Positions 48,332-61,289 of a stretch of 64,000 nucleotides of DNA are shown here, one piece after another. The DNA comes from Sphagnum compactum (lineage: Eukaryota; Bryophyta; Sphagnopsida; Sphagnales). The notes beneath the pieces are model-generated. The model did no database searches and was not told where the DNA came from. It saw only the letters and a program-made list of their open reading frames with translations. The translations under genes and the position numbers were made by a program. The stretch's first letter is position 1. The number at the start of each line of letters is the position of its first letter. The stretch covers positions 9,305,118 to 9,369,117 of the forward strand of contig OZ234503.1 of NCBI GenBank assembly GCA_965153455.1. Reading direction: 5' to 3'.

Positions 48332-49603
48332 GGAAGCTCTGTGCGCGAATTAGGCTATTGGAATCTCAGAGCATTCTCAGAGCTGAGGAGGAGGAGGAGG
48401 AGGAACAGGGGAAGAACATAAAACAGTTGCAAGGTCCACGCGAGAATTAGGCTACTCGATCTGAGACCATATTCTCAAAGCTTTAGAGGAGGAGGACGAG
48501 GAGCAGGGGACCACTACAACAGTTCTCAGGGCTACTGCAGAGGAGAGGAGGAAGAGGAACAGTTCTCAAGGCTACTGCAAAGGAGGAGGAGGAAGAACAG
48601 CGGACGACTGACGAACTGGTGCTTGTTGCTGCCCGAATTAACCTATTTGAATCTCTCACGAATGGCAGAGCTGCAGCGGCGCATGACGATTACAGGATGA
48701 CGACGAGGGGAAGAAAAAGAGCAGTAGATCATCAAGATCACGATGAAAACCCATAAAACAAAATATCCTACAAAACCAAAGCTATGCAAACCACAAACTG
48801 AGCTCTCAGAACACTAACAACGTCTTACGTCTTTTGGAAAGACAAAACGAAAATGAAGTTTACATTTGCACCGCACTCCCCGCTTTGGGAACTCTTTTTA
48901 ATGGGCTGTGAAGGTATCCGTGCTGGTTGGACATCGCTTTTGTCTTATTTTAGATAATTACCAATCTCTTGAATTAGTGCGGTGGGTTGAAGAGATCATG
49001 GCAAAGGAATTTTTTTTAATTATATGGTTAGCTAGCAACCATGATAATTACCCATGATCAGCTATGATAATTAACCATGCTAGGACAAATTTCAGCCATG
49101 TTATGATCAATTTTAGCCGTGGTATGATATTAATTAACATATTTCATTCCATGTATTTATGTAATCTATGTGTGATGATATAACTCTATAATCCATTCTC
49201 TCCATTTTTTTCACCTCATCACCTAGCTTGAATCATTAAGATCACAGTGCAGAATTTGGTAATTTGCAATTCAAAACTACTACTCCTCCAAGCCTTCAAA
49301 TCCTCTAGTGGTCAATGTAATTTGTTAATCATGCTCAAGTGTACAAAATATGTGAATAATTAAATTCTTTGATCATGTAATACAAATCCATTTGAATATT
49401 TTATGTATTGATCATACATGTGTGTACATAATTATGTATGTGAATGTATTGATCACGCACATACATGTTGCATACAAAAATATGTGAATTGAAGTGTTGA
49501 GATCATGTACATGCAAAACTTATATATAGGTGTTGATCATATGTATACCCAATTTTGTGAATGTGTTTTAATCATGTAAACAAGTTATGTGCAAATGGGT
49601 ACC
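48332..49603. repeat. Segmental tandem duplication, copy 2
   Basis: Starts GGAAGCTCT and ends GGGTACC like copy 1, only 14 bases downstream of it. Few substitutions are visible. It is 53 bases longer because of extra GAGGAGGA/CAGTTCTCA segments near 48,380-48,600. High identity means a recent event. Confidence 0.95.
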
Positions 49604-50170
49604 CACTGAAATGTCCAGAGTGAGGTGTTACCATGGCAACTTCAACATTTCAATGTCAAAGAATTATTTTATTTTTAACATTCCATGTCCAAGACTAGAA
49701 TATTCTTATTCTAAGAGATTTTATAATTTTCCTTCACAAAAGTTTTTTGTTTATTGAAAAAATAAAATCCAAAATTTCAACATTTCTGAAATAATGTAAT
49801 TAGTGTTGAAACTTGAAGCTTACATATGCAAAATTATACGTGAATTCACATGTTGAGGTCATGTATGTGCAAATTTTATATATGTATGTGTTGATCCATG
49901 CATACACAATTATGTGAATGTATCTTATATCATGTGTACAAGTTAAGTGTGAATGGGTGTACTAGTTGAAGTGTCCAAAGTGAGGTATTACCGGGCAACT
50001 GCAACATTTCGATGTCAAATGGTTATTTTATTTTTAAGATTCTATGTCAAAAATTAAAATATTCCAGAATATATTGAAAGATTCTTTGTTCTCCTTCACA
50101 AAATTTATTTGTTGAGTTTTGTTTTTGTTTTGATAACTTCAACATTTCTCAAATAATCTAATTACTATTA
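49594..50170. repeat. Diverged tandem repeat of about 360 bp
   Basis: GAAATGTCCAGAGTGAGGTGTTACC near 49,608 recurs in diverged form near 49,968, followed by similar AACATTTC.ATGTCAAA and CTTCACAAAA parts. The region between also resembles the end of the duplicated 1.2-kb unit, so this is an older round of the same duplication process. Confidence 0.7.
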
Positions 50171-51444
50171 AAAGCTGGCGGAGGGGTAAGTTCGTTGCAA
50201 CAATCGATTGTGCAGTAAGTACTGTACTGCTGCAGTACCTAGGCTGGTTAGGCACTAATTAAATGGTTTTGAATTTGCTACATTTTTTGAAAAGTACCAG
50301 CCTGGCATGCTGAAAATCTGAAAAAAACTCTTGAAAGCAAACTAGCTTCATTATTTGGTATAGTGCCTAATTGTAGAATTTATTTTTGTTTTACTTCCAA
50401 AAGTAAATGACAAAAAAATTATTATTATATTAGGCATCTTCTACCAAACCAGCCTAGGTAATATGGTAATGTGCAACAACTAACAAGGTATAACAACCCA
50501 CCCAAATTCAAGCCATACCTGCATGTTGTGACATGATCACTTCCAAATCTCTTCAAATCTCCTTGCCCCAACTCACCTTATTTCTAGACTAGCATCACTA
50601 AAAGGCCTGGAGCAGAACCTGCTTACAACACAACCTTCATTCCTATTACTTCAGGTACACAATTCCTGAATCCACAACATTTACTCCCAATTCTTTCTCC
50701 TATTCTCAAGTTTGCCATCTTCTCTACCACCTATCCCACCACAATTTGAATGCCAACTGATGGATCAAGAAGAAAGGCATACCAACAAATCATGCCCAAC
50801 AAGCACCCAGCAGAGTAGACTGTCTTCCTTCATGGAGGGTGCTTCTCAAACTGTGACCTTCTGAATCTCAGCCACTGTGACTCATACTGCACTGAAATTG
50901 CAACCAAGGTATTCAATGAGACCATTGGATGTGACCTCTTGCACAACCTACCCAAATTGAAAACTGTCTGAAGAAATCATTTCACAATTTGCAAACAAAA
51001 ACTCTTAAATCTATTGGGAACGGGATTTGAGATAAGGAACAAAATGGGAACAAAAGCACCAGAAGCCTTATTATGACTGGTCATGGTGGTTGCACTTATA
51101 GGTGCCTCAGCATATTGAGCATCTAAAAGGAAAGCTTCAAAATCAATAGCCACAAGTGAGGTTTGAAACAACACCAGGACAAGCATCTGTGGAAGCAGTC
51201 CAGTTGAGAACTGCACAACCGAACACAAGTTGTTACCCCATTCGACAGAGAAGTTTCTCTCCACTTTGAGGGAAATCAGGATCACATCACACAAGATATA
51301 ACAATCAGCAATGCTCTGCTTGGTTTGCAAAATATGTTCAGTTGTACTCAGATAGGCTAAACTAATGTGAATAGCTAAATTACCACAATGTTGTTAGAAA
51401 TGTTGGAGATTGCTCTCCAGCACCATCTTGATGAAGCTCATGTT
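50171..51444. other. MutS2 downstream region and spacer
   Basis: Moderately GC-balanced, with no recognised gene. The minus ORF 50,977-51,330 (117 codons) lacks motifs. The MutS2 3' UTR should run leftward from 51,444. Confidence 0.4.
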
Positions 51445-54400
51445 CTACTTAATATACACTATTGTACAACCTGGGTTCATGATACTCTCTTGCTCAAATT
51501 TGGCCACATATGGGTGCTTCTTCAGCACTTTCCACACTGCCTCTTTCACTGCACCTGTTCCCATGCCATGCACAACAAAAAGCACTGACTGGGGAGCTCG
51601 ACTTGCCAGTGCTCTGTCCAACTCCTGTAAAGATTCCTCCACTCGACAACCGCGCAAATCCAAAGTATTCCTAGAAGTCTGTACTGCAACCTCATATTTA
51701 GGCTCTGCTGCTGGAATCTCAGGCTGCTTTGACTGAATTGGCTTAACCAACTGCTGATAGTGGGAGGAGAAAATCAAAGTTAGTGCAGCTCATAGATCTG
51801 CTTGTCACTGCAAAAGACTTTGATCATACTAGATCACACAGCACATGAAGCCTGACATGATCCTAGGGATGCCCAATCTTTGTTTTATCTCCTCAAGTTA
51901 ATCAGGAGCTGCATCAAGATGCATCAAAATGCAATTGAAGGAGAAAGGAACTGAAGCTCACTAAACAAATCTAAATGAGTGCCCTGGCTCTATTTTTTTG
52001 GGTTGTATATATGTTACCCTTTTGGGTAGCCTTTTTTAGAATGATAAAAATTCTCCTTTTCTTAAGTCAACTCCCTGGAATCATCATCATAAGAATTACA
52101 ACATTTTTTCTGGCAGAAACCTAGTAAATAACAGTGGACAGATATGTAAGAAAGCATAGGCATGAAGTAGATTTACTTGTATTGATGTTCTCACACTCCT
52201 TTCTCCTGAAGCTCCAGTGCTCCCTCTTGTTATAATTTCACTAGCCTTCACTTTCATTTTCAGAGCACCAAGTTGCACAGTCAGGTACTCACTGTCACCC
52301 TGTGGTGGCTCCACAACAGTTGCAGGCAGTTTTCCAAGCCGTCGAATTACGACCTTGTCACCCACAGCAAGAACTCCCTTAGTGCCATCTGAGCCATTTT
52401 TTTGCAGAAATGGCATGTCCACCTCCCCATGCTTTGGATTGTACTCTTCAGCAATTGTTGCTATGGCAGCTTGAGCATCCCGCATGGACAATGGATTCTC
52501 TTTCAAGCCACTCTCTTGTACCAATTCTTGGAATCTGGTCAGTACTTGCTCCATTCTTGCATTTGCTTCCATGATGCTTCTGTCAACTTCCTCCTCTTGT
52601 AAATGTCGAAGTTTGGCCTCACGCTTTGCCAAATTATGCACCTCAGCTTGAAGCTAACGGACCAGAGCAAGCCTATGTCAGCCCTCAACATCAAGGAGAA
52701 CAACTACAAGACTGGAAGATCAACCTCGATTATATGTTCTGTAACCAGTTTTCCCCAGACAAAACATCTGTAAACTTTTGATGAGCTCACCTCATCATGT
52801 AGCTTTGTGATGGCTGCAAGAGCTACACCTGCAGCTTGGGCACGCTCACGCTGTTCATCTCGTTGCTTTACAAGGGGCACCATCAGCTCACTCGTCCTTT
52901 CACCAAGAGTTGCAGGAACCAGCTTTGTTACAAGTTCCCGGGCACGTGTCAGTACTTTTAGGTCCAACCCGAGAGATGCTGCAATATCAAGAGCATTTGA
53001 TTGGCCCGCAACCCCCCAAAGCACACGGTAAGTTGGTCGCAATGTTTTGATGTCAAACTCGACTGAAGCATTCTCAAATTGTGGATCTTGGTCTTTCAAT
53101 CTGCGGAGCTCAGCGCTGTGGGTTGTGGCAAGGGTTAACTGTACTGATGATGCTAAGCTGCCAAGAACTGCTGTCGCAAGAGCTGCACCTTCTGATGGGT
53201 CAGTGCCACCACCAATCTCATCAAGGAGAACCAATGATTTCTTGGTGCCTGCTTCCAGTATTTCACATACTCGTCGGATGTGACCACTGAAAGTTGATAA
53301 ACTGCGCTCCAGCGACTGCAAAAGAATTTTCCTTCATCATCAATTTGAATAAAACAACAAAGCCAGCCGTTTGCAAAGCTGCATATGAAATCTGCAGAGC
53401 TGTTGCAAATGGCTGGAACAGACTCCCTCTAGTACCTACAGCCCATAAGCTTTTTTACAGTGTCCAGCACATCCCAGCTCACTAAATTTTAGAAAAACAA
53501 CCAGAGATTGATGCCAGAGTTTCAAACATCACCTGGTCGTCACCAATGTCTGCCAGGATTCGGTCAAACCAGGGCAACTGCGGCTGACCCACAGCAGGTA
53601 CAAATAGCCCTGCTTTCGCCATTAACACAATCACACCCAAAGTCTTCAATGTTGCTGTCTTTCCCCCTGTGTTAGGACCTGTGATTGTAACAACCTTGAC
53701 AGACTCACAAATCTTGATATCAATTGGCACTGGCGATGTAGTCTCAATGAAACCAAAGCTTGAGGAATTTCCAGTGGAAATGCTTGAGGAGGAGGATCCT
53801 GTATTGATTTTGTTCTGGTGGATCACTCCATACCACTGAGTATTCAATGATGCTGAGAGTGCAGTTCCCAGTAAAAGTGGGTGCCTAGCACCCTCAATGT
53901 CCACCATCAATTGATCGATATAGGGATTTTTGTGAAAAAAGGCCATATCATTTTCACAAAAGACAGGACGAACTGCATTTAGCCACATGGCATACCCTGC
54001 TCTTGCACATGCAAGATCAAGAGCAGTAACTCGATGCAACAAATCTATCACACTTTCAGACACATCAATTAGTGCGAAAGTCAAGCTTTGTAAAACAGCT
54101 GTTTCTTCAGCTTGCTCAGCTGCAGCAAGCTGTATCTCCTCATTGTTGAACTCCAATGCAGGCTCTGGCTCCATGAACAGAGTGGCCCCTGAGTTACTGA
54201 CATCCAGTGTAACTCCCCCAGATAGCAGTCCCTTGTGCGATGCCCTAACAGCAACACAAAGTCGCGCTCTTCGGCGAGTCACAAGAGGTGAATCCATCCC
54301 TCCTTTGTCAGCAACCATCATTGCTGTTTGTTTCAAAAGGGCTTCAAGGGAAGACATGTTCTGTTGCCTCCTCCTCCGGACTGCTGCTAGCTTGGAGCTT

Positions 54401-55470
54401 GCTGTGTCAAGTACAGTGGAGAAGGAGCAATCCAAGCATTGTTCGATCGATGCCTCCAACTCCACACATAAACTAGAACCAACCATGATTGACTGCAGTG
54501 GAGATATCAATGCAGGACCTGAACAGAGACAAAATCAGGGATGAGTTTAGGGTCTAGGGAAAGAGATTAAGATACCTGAAGTAGGTATCTTTCCCAATTA
54601 TCTTCCTCCTTGTCAGAGAGAAAGACTATACACATAAACTGACCAAGCAATCTGTGAACCATCACTTCCCTACCACTAAACCTTGTTCCATACAAAGGAG
54701 AATCTAGTCTACACAAATAGGACCCTACCTTGTTGAACTTGGTCATGCAGGCAGCGGGCAGAGGACAAGGTCTTCTTCACTGCACAAAGCTGAGTCACTG
54801 TACAGACATTACCAGAAAGTGCACCTGCTACAATACCTCGCAAATCTTCAATGCCAGAGAAATTAAGAGGAGTGGAAAGTGACCTTGCAGCTTCTGTTTG
54901 CGCTTGAAGCTCCTCGCTTTCATCCACTGAGGCACCAATCGGAAGATTGCCTTCCCTTGCAACCAAAATCCCCATTGGAGTGCAAGCAAATTGCGCCACT
55001 TGAGTACAGATCTTTGGCCACTCAAGAAGACCCTTTGTTATGCCTTCCACATCACCCCTTTCATGATTGCTCTCAATTTCACCATCCCCAATATCAGCAG
55101 CTTCTTCAGTGCTTTGGTCCAACAGACTGCTACTCACCTCTTCCAAGAGTTCTGCACCCCTATTGATCTGCCTCACAGCATGAGAAACTCCCCAGGGGCT
55201 TTCTGGCAATGGAAATGGATTGTAAGAGTTGTAACAAGAAGCTCTTGCACAAGATGAGAAGACATGCAGATTTGGAAGAGTCATCATCCTGTATCTATCA
55301 TTCCTTGGTACAGAGACTCTGCCACTCCCAATTTTTGATTGTTGTGCCGAAGGGACCTTGAATAGAATGGATGACTTCAGTGGCATCAACAAACGATTAT
55401 TCCTCTTCCTTCCTTGAAGACAAGAATTAAACAAGATCCGAAGCTCCATGCCATCCATGATGCCCACCAA
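51445..55470 (-). CDS. MUTS2: MutS2-type ATPase/nuclease with Smr domain
   Basis: Five exons with consensus borders and consistent phase: 54,729-55,470; 53,533-54,518; 52,791-53,315; 52,177-52,653; 51,445-51,753. They encode 1,012 residues. Order: a presequence of about 100 residues; MutS core; Walker A GPNTGGKT (about 528-535); ADIGDDQ; STFSGH; Walker B LVLLDE with GGGTDPSEG (about 604-616); coiled-coil-like linker; a KOW-like GDKVVIRRLGKLPATVVE (about 848-865); and a C-terminal Smr domain with LDLRG (942-946) and HGMGTG (973-978). MutS2 lacks the mismatch-recognition domain of MutS and acts on branched DNA or stalled ribosomes in bacteria. All key motifs are intact. The presequence, poor in acidic residues, suggests chloroplast or mitochondrial import (inference). 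Start chosen as the first in-frame ATG; 55,455 is also possible. Confidence 0.95.
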
Positions 55471-55784
55471 TGTGTCCCAGCTTTCAACCCAATAACAAAG
55501 CCATGTAGAGAACTACATGTCTTCGTCGGTTGCCATCTTCCCCATCACAAAGTGGCTGGATAGTCAAGTCTATCAAAAGACTCATTCAGTTCTTAATGAG
55601 ATTATCAAGTCTGCACATGACAGAGAGGGCCTACTCCTCCCAAGGACATATGCGTCCATATAGCATTATGCCTGCACACATTCCAGATCAAGGATTTAAG
55701 GTCAGGAGCTCAAAGCAAATTGAAGAGTACACAATCAAGCTCAATCCCTGTGAGTGAAGGTGGAATGACACAAAATAGTATATT
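55471..55784. promoter_or_regulatory. MutS2 upstream region
   Basis: Presumed leader and proximal promoter on the minus strand. No clear TATA box was seen. A short plus ORF here lacks motifs. Confidence 0.35.
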
Positions 55785-56300
55785 CTGGAAAGCAGAAACA
55801 TACAAGCTTCAATTTGAGACTATGGTTTTAGGGTGTCATAGATTTCACAAGCTCAATTTGTAACTGATGCTTAAGGTGTTAGGATTTGGACATAAGTCCA
55901 GTTGCAGAGCATCAGAGGAGAACAGGATCAGAGAAGAAAGCTGCAATTACTATGGAGCGCCAAAATTCTGCACGCAAATTTTTGCAACAACCTCAACCCA
56001 AATTCAAACGACGTTGGATGGCACAGAAAAGTCTATTATGGAAAGCTAAAACGTACAAGATTCTCTTCGAGACTATGGTTTAGGGTTTCTAAGATTTGAC
56101 AAGTTTTGTGAGACTTCTAATTGACGTTTGAGATGTTAGGATTAGGACATACCGCCAGTTGCAGAGGATCAGAGAGGAAAGCTGCAATTTGGATGGAGAA
56201 CCAAAAATTCTGCACTCAAATTTATGCAGGAAGCTTTTGCAACATAGCCAAGATCCTGCACCAAATTTTTTCACAGGAAATGTTTAAAGCCAAAACTCTG
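55785..56300. repeat. Imperfect tandem repeat of about 253 bp
   Basis: GAGACTATGGTTT at 55,816 recurs at 56,069. Each copy continues with GTTAGGAT..GGACATA, CAGTTGCAGAG.ATCAGAG, AAAGCTGCAATT and AATTCTGCAC.CAAATTT. The second copy differs by indels. Confidence 0.85.
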
Positions 56301-56423
56301 CACGCTAATATTTGCAGGAATTTTTCACAACAACAACAACCTCAATCCAAATTCAAAAACAACCTCAATCACAAATTCACAAAGGAAAGAATTGAATTGC
56401 CCGATGATACTCAAGAGCCTTGA

Positions 56424-56457
56424 ACCCTAAAAACAGCCCAAAACCCTAAACCCTAAA
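56424..56457. promoter_or_regulatory. Telo-box cluster
   Basis: Three AACCCTAAA units lie within 34 bases (AAACCCTAAACCCTAAAA at 56,440). Telo-boxes are a known promoter motif of plant housekeeping genes; the nearest start is MutS2, about 950 bases away. Too short for an interstitial telomere. Confidence 0.4.
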
Positions 56458-57178
56458 AGCAGAGAAGGGAAATTGTTTGGACAAAACGCGACCACAAAAA
56501 GCTGATCACTCTCCAGGAACTTTGAACTTTGCAAAGTCACGGATTATGAACAAATTTGTCAAAAATTTTGAAAATCAATACCTTAGAGCATCTCCTTCCT
56601 TAGGTGCTCGGTATGTACTCTGGATAATATAATTAAATGTCTAAGTTTAGCTTTTTGTTGGCAACCCCACCAATAAAACTGTAACTGGAACTGCACATAC
56701 GTGGGGACCACTAATAGCAAACCACCTGGACCAATCATTATGATCGACCAATTAGAAATACTGATCCAATTTTATTACACTCTTTTTTGGAGGTGCACAA
56801 CTGCGTTGCTCCTTTCACCAGCCATGGCAAGTTGCACGCATTTGGTGCAGAAAAACCAATTTCCTGAGCTAAACCTGCACATTTTGACTCTTTCGCAATA
56901 AATTTTCCTGTATGGGGTCACATACTGAGCACCATTGGAGATGCTCTTAGTACCTTGGCCAATTCGACATCAATTACATCATTTTCAGAAATGTAGAAAT
57001 TTCAAAATTTATTTCTTCCAAATCAAAAAATATTGTGAAGGAAATAGTAAATATTTAAGAATATTCCGTTTGTTGAACTGAATGTTTCAAAATTAATTCG
57101 ATGTACATGTGTTGAAATGGCCAAGGTACTGCGGTACCAACCCCAAACACAAGTTAACTTTGAAACTCGCTAGTGGAC
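56458..57178. other. Spacer
   Basis: No gene recognised; the plus ORF 56,701-56,901 has no motif. Confidence 0.4.
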
Positions 57179-57485
57179 TTAGGTCCGCTTTACCCTAGGA
57201 GTCAGGGCCAATGTTCAACCCAAATTTAAATCCAGCATTCCTATTGGTGCAAAAGTTGAAATCAGCCTCAAGAGCCTTACACTACGAGTCAAGGCTGATT
57301 TTTTTTTTAAAAACTTTTCAATCTGCCCCAAGCTACTAATAAATGCTGAACTTTATGGGCTTGTATTGGCCCCAAGGCTGAAAAAGGGATACCATCAAAT
57401 TTGGAAAGCCAATTTGCAACCCAAAAATGCTCAAAGTTAGCCTCAAAATTGTTTGGCCCTGACTCCTAGTGTAAAGCGGGCCTTA
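57179..57485. mobile_element. Tourist-like MITE (PIF/Harbinger) with TTA target duplication
   Basis: The 301-bp element at 57,182-57,482 has terminal inverted repeats of about 30 bp (left GGTCCGCTTTACCCTAGGAG, right inward GGCCCGCTTTACACTAGGAG, both followed by TCAGGGCCAA). TTA flanks both ends, as is typical for PIF/Harbinger. No coding capacity. Confidence 0.92.
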
Positions 57486-58887
57486 AGAATGATTCACACA
57501 TCTTTCAGTGCTAAAGAAAATAGCTATAATGAAAATAGCTAAAAGGACTTTTATTTTATTTTTGGTGAGAAAATGCATCTTGTAAGTAATAGTAATCATG
57601 AAAGTTAACCACACAAAAAAGTTGTCACGTTCACACATGAGGCCGATGCTACATATCATGACCATTCACAATGCTTTAACAAAATTGACATGTAAATGTA
57701 AATGAGTGTGTAAAACCATGTAAAATCATGTTAGTGTAAATCTATTTACACTTACACAATTTACAATGTACATGTAAATATTTACATGTCATCTAAAAGG
57801 TTAATGTTACACTTGCATGTGTGTAAATGTATATGAGGTTCAAAACATGTACACATCTATGTATAAAAAAAAATTGGCCACGTAAATGTAAAAAGAAATA
57901 ACTTTAGAATTTAGCTTTTCACAAGTTTTTTTAGGTTGTGGTTAGTGCACCGTCCTCCATAGCCATTGCTTGTTGCAAGCTTAGGAGCTTGCTTTCCTTA
58001 TGAATCTCATTTTTTTAATTTACATTTTTAATTTACATTTAAATAGCATAAAACAACATAAATGTTAATGTAAATTAAAGTCTTCAAAATAAAATAATTC
58101 AAAATTTTATAAATATAAAAAATGAAAGACAATGAAAAAAATGACAATGTAAAACAATGCCCAAAAAAATGCATGTTTAAAAAAATGTAAAACAATGTAA
58201 GTGTGAATGTTTTACATTTATATGTCATTTCTTATACACATACACTTGCACTTACATTTTTTTAAACAAACTTTATACACTTACATTTATATGATGTGTA
58301 AAAAATATTGTCAAATTGATTTACGCTTACAAGTGATGTAAATCTAAAAAGGATTTAGACACATAACATTGGTTCACACCATAAGCATTGTTTTTTCCTC
58401 TTTTCTCCTTTCTATTTATTTTTATTTGAGTAAATGGGAAGATTTACATAATATTGATTAAAAAGCTGAAAATTTAGATATAATGTTAGATAGCACACAC
58501 GCTTGACACCAAGTCAGTATCAAATATCAACTAGGAATGTCACATCATCAACAATGTTACATAACATTACATACCTAAATGAATGCACTACAAAAGTTTG
58601 TAAAAATAAAAACGAATTTACCATTGATTTAATACTAGGTGTGAATCAAGGTTTAGCATTCTTAAAAAATATTGTTCAAATTTTAAAATATCCAAATTGG
58701 GGTTGTTTTTTTCATAAAAATGTTATTCTAAGATAATCTTTCATTTTAATATTAGAATTTTGAAAAACAAATATCTTCATGTAGATTTAAATAAAATTTA
58801 CAAAATTACATTTATTTGTAGAAAATTTCCAATGTTACAAACTGGGGTTGCTAGTAGATGAAATATTGAATTTTGTCTACTTTCAAG
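57486..58887. other. AT-rich spacer with TGTAAA/TTTACA motifs
   Basis: Between 57,660 and 58,350 there are dozens of TGTAAATG and TTTACA motifs in both orientations, partly palindromic (for example TACATGTAAATATTTACATG near 57,768). It may be a decayed foldback element; no gene was seen. Confidence 0.4.
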
Positions 58888-61020
58888 TTACACTATGAGA
58901 AATCATATCTGCCAAAACCGCATTACCCTGCAATTAAAACTCCAAAACAATTAATATACAATTACATTACAACTAGAGCACGAAATATGGGCAATTAATA
59001 AATAAAATGCCACATTAGAAAATTGGAGAATTATAATGTAGTTACAATTTAGTTGCAAATGGGACACCTATATTGTGTAATATATGCAGTGTACATATAA
59101 ACATAATCAATCCTGTTTAATTTTTTGGCAAGTTGCACTTTAGTTGCATGTGGCAACTACAAGTGTAAATGTAACACCCAATCAACAATTACATTATAAT
59201 TAGTGTACATTGTCAACACATATTATCATGTCACATGTACACATTTTCACTGCCCATTAAATATGACACTTACAACTAATTGTCAACTATGATTTCCATT
59301 CATACAACTAGTTGTGTCAATATGTTGCCACTATAGAAGTATTATTTTTTCATTATTTTGTGATTATTGTTCAAATATTATTTAATTAATAACTGAAAAT
59401 TTTCATATTTAATATTTAATATTTAACAATGAAATATTTTTCAATAATTTAATCACTCGTAAGTATTCATTAATATGTAATTTATGTAATTATTATGAAT
59501 TAATGAATTAAGCTAAATAACTAATATTAATATTAATTATTAGTTTAATTTAGATAATTAGTTCATTAATTAATTTAAATAAGTAATTAAAAATCGAAAT
59601 TTAGATAACAAATGACTAATTATCTTTATTTTATTTGATTTCAGATTATTAAATATCAAATAACTAACTCATTAATTATTTGAATTAAATTGATTAATTG
59701 AAAAAATTCAAATTACTATTTCAAATGACTACCTATTAAATTGTATAATTTACAAAACTTAAAATAAATACAACGAATGTGGGAATTTATTTTTTCTAAT
59801 TGCAACCCAAATTGTCATTAATGTGCAACTAAAAAATTTAACCCATATGTTTTGTTCATGAATCTCATCTCACAAATTATATAAACAAGGTGTTTTTATC
59901 ATGTGTTCACACTAAAATACATGTGTCAATTTGGGGTCATCTCAAAAAAGCTTAACCCTAGAAAAAAAACATAAAATTTAAAAAAAAAACATTTACATGA
60001 CTACTCTTTAACTTACCTACCTTTTTATCTTTATACCAACTTGGTTACTAGGTAGGTTGGTAGGACTTACCAACCTACCTACCTATGCTTATATATCGAC
60101 CTATTTAGTTAATTAAATAAATAAGTAAATTCAATTAATATGTCACGTGGCAACCTTCGATTATGCCATGTGTCATAATATACAACCATACAATTGAACA
60201 ATCATAATGGGTGTAGTCACAATAACACATACCATAACAATTGTAATGTTTGTTTGGTTTTTTCACATTTTAGAGTCGTAATTTAATTTGATGTTGAAAT
60301 TGTAAGATTTGTTTATATAGTTGTATTTTTAATATATCATGGGAACATATGAATTAATTTAAAATTAATCCAATGAATAAAAAATTAATAAAAACACTCA
60401 TTAAACACTATATCCCTTGCTTTTACGCATTAAAAGAACTTACAAATGGATTTGAAGTTTGTTGAAAATGACATTTTTTACCATATTTTTAACATAAACC
60501 TTAATAAAATAATATGAAGAGAATTTGAAATTTTTTAAAAAAAAATTTCTGAAATTTTTTCAAGAATATTATAGGAATATTCTAGGAATGTTTCTATAAA
60601 AAATCACAAAAGAATTTAAAAAGCAAGCAGGTGTGGCTCGTGTTATCCTGTTTGCACCCTAATGGATGGTGGATATCAATATTTCAAAAAGAAATAATTT
60701 TCACCCAAAAATCCCTATAGTATCAAATGTCAAATTTTAATGGGTCAACAAAAAGTTACATCAACATGACATTAACATTGTGGTTGCAAACTAGTTGCAT
60801 TAAAATTGCACAATAGTTGTTTCTACATGTGATTGTAATTAAGTTGCATGAGTTGCAAACATATATAGTTCCACATATGGTGAATTGCATTCATTGTAAC
60901 TCATGCAACTTGATTAATAACATTCATGTTTGTAGAAATATGCTAAATTTCAATGAGTTGCAAATGGTGATTGCAATTCTAAAACTTAGTTGCAAATCAT
61001 TCCATTTTTTCATAATGTTC
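58888..61020. mobile_element. Second CACTA-like element, candidate
   Basis: Left end CACTATGAGAAATC at 58,891; the right end read inward from 61,017 is CATTATGAAAAAATG. Flanks are TTA and TTC, so the target duplication is imperfect. AGTTGCA motifs are dense in both subterminal regions (59,050-59,160; 60,780-60,990). The core has the same GGTAGGTT/ACCTACC repeats (60,010-60,100) as the element at 31,510. No transposase. Confidence 0.5.
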
Positions 61021-61289
61021 AAAAATATTTTTCCACTATCAAATTATGTATATTATAATCATAATACATAAAACTTCTATTGTAAAAATAGATTTGAACA
61101 CCAAATTGACCCTATTAAGTTCAAATCTATTCTTATCATACTTTACGATACGAAAAATTTTCAAATTTTTTATTCAACTTACCATAAACTAAATGGGTTG
61201 CCATTCTTTTCATATTTTTACTTACATAAGTTTTTGTACTTTCATGTTTTATATCAAAAATTTGAACGAACAACTTTTCTATCTACTTA

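Noticed and set aside
53987-54544. 185-codon plus-strand ORF
   Set aside because: Antisense shadow of MutS2 exon 2.
56424-56457. Interstitial telomere
   Set aside because: Only three imperfect units; better described as telo-box motifs.
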